8,359 nucleotides of DNA, from NCBI GenBank assembly GCA_964405075.1, contig CAYOMP010000122.1, forward strand, positions 1-8,359, given 5' to 3'. How positions within the stretch are numbered: position 1 is the stretch's first letter; each line of letters starts with the position of its first letter. Under the pieces are notes generated by a model. It was given only the letters and a program-made list of their open reading frames with translations. It ran no database searches and had not been told where the DNA came from. Source of the DNA: CAYOMP01 sp964405075. Its GTDB lineage: Bacteria; Bacillota; Clostridia; Lachnospirales; Lachnospiraceae. Shown piece by piece: positions 6,174 to 8,359 of this stretch. Position numbers and translations under genes: made by a program.

Positions 6174-7445
6174 TTAAACTTCGTCGATTGCTTTTCCAAT
6201 ATCACTTCTGCAATATTTGTTATCAAAATCAACCCATTTAGTAGCTTCATAAGCATTTCTTCTAGCTTCTACCAAATCATTACCTGTTGCTGTAACCCCA
6301 AGAACACGACCACCATTAGTAACAATCTGACCGTTATCATTCTTAGTTCCCGCATGGAATACAAAATAATCATTTTTTCCTTTAAAATTGTCCAAACCTT
6401 TAATAGGTAATCCCTTATCATATTTTATCGGATAACCTTCTGAAGCTAATACAACACATACTGCTGCATTATCTTCAAACTGTAAATCTATTTTATCTAA
6501 TGTTCCATCAATACATGCTTCAAATACTTCTACAATGTCATTTTTCATTCTAGGAAGTACAACCTGTGTTTCCGGATCGCCAAATCTAGCATTATATTCT
6601 AATACCTTTGTTCCCTTATCAGTAAGCATTAATCCAAAGAAAATAATACCTTTGAATTCTCTTCCTTCTGCTTTCATAGCATCAACTGATGCCTGATAAA
6701 TGTACTTCTTACAGAATTCATCAACTTCCTCTGTATAGAACGGACTAGGAGAAAATGTTCCCATACCACCTGTATTTAAACCCTTATCTCCATCTAATGC
6801 TCTCTTATGATCCTGTGCAGATGTCATAATTTTGATAGTATTTCCATCAACAAATGAAAGGACAGATACTTCTCTACCAGTCATAAATTCTTCGATTACC
6901 AATGCATTACCTGCACTACCGAATTTTTTATCTAACATGATTTCCTGAACGCCAGCTTTTGCTTCCTCTAATGTATTACAGATTAATACACCTTTTCCTA
7001 ATGCAAGACCATCAGCCTTTAATACAATTGGAAAATCTGCTGTTTCAAGATATTTTAATGCAGCGTCTGCATCTGTAAAGTTCTCATATGCAGCTGTTGG
7101 AATATTATATTTTTTCATCAAATCTTTTGAAAATGCCTTTGAACCCTCTAATATTGCTGCATTCTTTCTAGGTCCAAATACTCTTAAACCAGCTTTTTCA
7201 AACTCATCAACAACACCGCCAACTAATGGATCATCCATTCCTATTACAGTTAAATCAATTTCTTTTTCTTTAGCAAATTCAACTAATTTGTCAAATTCCA
7301 TAGCACCAATATTAACGCACTCTGCAACTTCTTCAATTCCAGCGTTTCCTGGTGCACAATATATTTTATCTACCTTAGGACTCTGTGCAATTTTCCAACA
7401 AATAGTATGTTCTCTTCCGCCACTACCAACTACTAATACTTTCAT
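6174..7445 (-). CDS. purD: Phosphoribosylamine-glycine ligase (GAR synthetase)
   Basis: This 423-residue ATP-grasp enzyme joins glycine to 5-phosphoribosylamine, giving GAR in de novo purine synthesis. The N-terminal domain starts MKVLVVGSGGREH. The ATP-grasp core contains KADGLALGKG (143-152), QDHKRALDGDKGLNTGGMG (221-239) and EYNARFGDPETQ (283-294), holding the metal- and ATP-binding residues. The C-terminal GARS domain follows and the length is normal. I chose the ATG at 7445, not the in-frame ATG at 7490, because conserved sequence begins there, AAAGGA (7453-7458) sits 7 nt upstream, and the longer start would overlap purN. One oddity: the usual GPEAPL motif near 69-74 reads GMDDPL, which I recall from Lachnospiraceae homologues. 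The gene is 13 nt after purN and is the last gene of the operon. Confidence 0.96.
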   Translation of the reverse strand: MKVLVVGSGGREHTICWKIAQSPKVDKIYCAPGNAGIEEVAECVNIGAMEFDKLVEFAKEKEIDLTVIGMDDPLVGGVVDEFEKAGLRVFGPRKNAAILEGSKAFSKDLMKKYNIPTAAYENFTDADAALKYLETADFPIVLKADGLALGKGVLICNTLEEAKAGVQEIMLDKKFGSAGNALVIEEFMTGREVSVLSFVDGNTIKIMTSAQDHKRALDGDKGLNTGGMGTFSPSPFYTEEVDEFCKKYIYQASVDAMKAEGREFKGIIFFGLMLTDKGTKVLEYNARFGDPETQVVLPRMKNDIVEVFEACIDGTLDKIDLQFEDNAAVCVVLASEGYPIKYDKGLPIKGLDNFKGKNDYFVFHAGTKNDNGQIVTNGGRVLGVTATGNDLVEARRNAYEATKWVDFDNKYCRSDIGKAIDEV

Positions 7446-7452
7446 ATTTTTA

Positions 7453-7458
7453 TCCTTT
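7453..7458 (-). promoter_or_regulatory. Ribosome binding site that decides the purD start
   Basis: AAAGGA on the minus strand, 7 nt before the ATG at 7445, supports the shorter purD start. It overlaps the last bases of the purN stop region, as is usual in tightly packed operons. Confidence 0.75.
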
Positions 7459-8088
7459 CTATTCATTAACGATAATTGCCTTACCATCAACTACTTTTAC
7501 CTTGCCATTAGCTATTAAATCAATGGCCTTTGGCATAATAACCCACTCTGCCTGCTCCATAACACGTCTCTGAAGTACTTCGGCTGTATCATTATTCTCT
7601 ATCATTACAGGCTGTTGCATAATAATTGGACCAGTATCAGTTCCAGCATCAACAAAATGAACTGTTGCTCCAGTTACTTTTACTCCTCGTTCTAATGCTT
7701 TTTCATGAACCTTGAGGCCATAATAACCTTTTCCACAAAAGGCTGGAATTAGTGATGGGTGAATATTTATAATTCTGTTTTCATATTTCTGAATAAGCAT
7801 CTCTGGTAGCACTACTAAACAACCTGCCAAAACAACTAAGTCCACGTTAAATGAATCAATAGTTTCTAATAATGCTTTATTAAAATCTTCTCTTACTTCA
7901 TAATCCTTTGGAGATACACATACTGCATCTATATTATGATTTTTGGCTCTTTCTAATGCATAAGCATTCTTGTTATTACTAATAACTACTGCTATCTCAG
8001 TGTTTGTTATAGAACCATTGTCAATTCCATCAATAATAGCTTGAAGATTAGTTCCTCCGCCAGATACTAACACTGCTATTCTTAGCAT
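7459..8088 (-). CDS. purN: Phosphoribosylglycinamide formyltransferase (10-formyl-THF dependent)
   Basis: This 209-residue cytoplasmic enzyme moves a formyl group from 10-formyl-THF to GAR, giving FGAR, the third step of IMP synthesis. The N-terminal phosphate loop is SGGGTNLQ (9-16). The catalytic triad is visible as Asn108 and His110 in NIHPSLIP and Asp147 in TVHFVDAGTDTGPI. The length is typical. The ATG overlaps the purM stop by 7 nt, and AAGGAG (8097-8102) lies 8 nt upstream inside purM, so translation is probably coupled. It is followed 13 nt later by purD. The substrate GAR is made by PurD, the product of the next gene. The bifunctional purH often found between purN and purD in other Firmicutes operons is absent from this position. 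Confidence 0.96.
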   Translation of the reverse strand: MLRIAVLVSGGGTNLQAIIDGIDNGSITNTEIAVVISNNKNAYALERAKNHNIDAVCVSPKDYEVREDFNKALLETIDSFNVDLVVLAGCLVVLPEMLIQKYENRIINIHPSLIPAFCGKGYYGLKVHEKALERGVKVTGATVHFVDAGTDTGPIIMQQPVMIENNDTAEVLQRRVMEQAEWVIMPKAIDLIANGKVKVVDGKAIIVNE

Positions 8089-8359
8089 AATGTTACTCCT
8101 TTTTCGCCATTTTCAACATTTCCAATAACAAATGCTTCTTCACCTGCTGCTTCAATTGCTTTAATAGTTGCGTCTACATTTTCTTTATCTACTGCAACGA
8201 TCATACCAACACCCATATTGTATGTGTTGTACATCATTTCTTCAGCAATGTTTCCTTTTTTAGCCATTAATTTGAAAATAGCAGGAACTTCATAACTATC
8301 CTTTTTAACTACCGCACGAATTCCTTCTGGAAGCATTCTTGGAATATTTTCATAGAAAC
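8082..8359 (-). CDS. purM: Phosphoribosylformylglycinamidine cyclo-ligase (AIR synthetase), N-terminus cut by window edge
   Basis: About 92 C-terminal residues are present, open to the right edge of the window. The visible start of the fragment, FYENIPRMLPEG, is the characteristic PurM segment. It is followed by an IFKLMAKKGN stretch, the conserved EEMMYNTYNMGVGM region, and a C-terminal VDATIKAIEAAGEEAFVIG segment. PurM closes FGAM to AIR with ATP, step five of IMP synthesis. The ATG at 8336 is internal, not the true start; roughly 250 residues should lie outside the window. Its TAA stop overlaps the purN start by 7 nt, the tightest junction in this operon. Gene order purM-purN-purD is common in Clostridia. 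Confidence 0.95.
   Translation of the reverse strand, partial: FYENIPRMLPEGIRAVVKKDSYEVPAIFKLMAKKGNIAEEMMYNTYNMGVGMIVAVDKENVDATIKAIEAAGEEAFVIGNVENGEKGVTLC

Noticed and set aside
7446..7490. Upstream in-frame purD start at 7490
   Set aside because: It would add 15 non-conserved residues and overlap purN; the ATG at 7445 has a proper ribosome site and begins the conserved MKVLVVGSGGREH.

Overview
The window looks like chromosomal DNA from a low-GC, anaerobic member of the Clostridia, most likely Lachnospiraceae or a close relative. Reasons: strong AT bias, AGGAGG-type Shine-Dalgarno sites before most genes, a Megasphaera/Clostridium-type short flavodoxin beside a DUF3793 protein, and a clostridial-type glutamyl-tRNA synthetase. 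The family assignment is inference from protein resemblance recalled from memory; no search was run. I see no phage, transposase, CRISPR, tRNA or rRNA.

Layout, left to right. (1) 1-1503, minus: a bifunctional homocysteine S-methyltransferase/methylenetetrahydrofolate reductase (YitJ-like), cut off at its C-terminus by the window edge. (2) 1504-2163: an AT-rich spacer with no convincing gene. It holds a 7-bp inverted repeat, a possible remnant small ORF and a weak Fur-like site; I see no SAM or cobalamin riboswitch. (3) 2164-3220, minus: a tight two-gene operon, DUF3793 protein then short-chain flavodoxin, with a near-perfect Fur-type box and a separate TTAG-N6-CTAA dyad upstream. (4) 3221-3624: that control region plus a 115-nt nested palindrome that ends in a T7 tract on the minus strand. 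(5) 3625-5076, minus: gltX, with a good sigma-A-type promoter and a leader of about 190 nt. (6) 5521-6045, plus: a lone flavodoxin-like gene, the only rightward gene. (7) 6087-6122: a strong bidirectional terminator between the two convergent units. (8) 6174-8359, minus: purM (partial), purN, purD, a tightly packed part of a purine biosynthesis operon.

How the genes fit together. purM, purN and purD make consecutive or neighbouring intermediates of de novo IMP synthesis. PurN uses 10-formyl-THF and the YitJ-like enzyme uses the 5-methyl-THF branch, so the two ends of the window share the folate one-carbon pool, although they are not one operon. The flavodoxin/DUF3793 operon is probably an iron-limitation response, in which flavodoxin replaces ferredoxin. 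The second flavodoxin-like protein has no visible redox partner here. The least explained parts are the nested palindrome, the paired operator-like sites upstream of DUF3793, and the spacer upstream of the YitJ-like gene.
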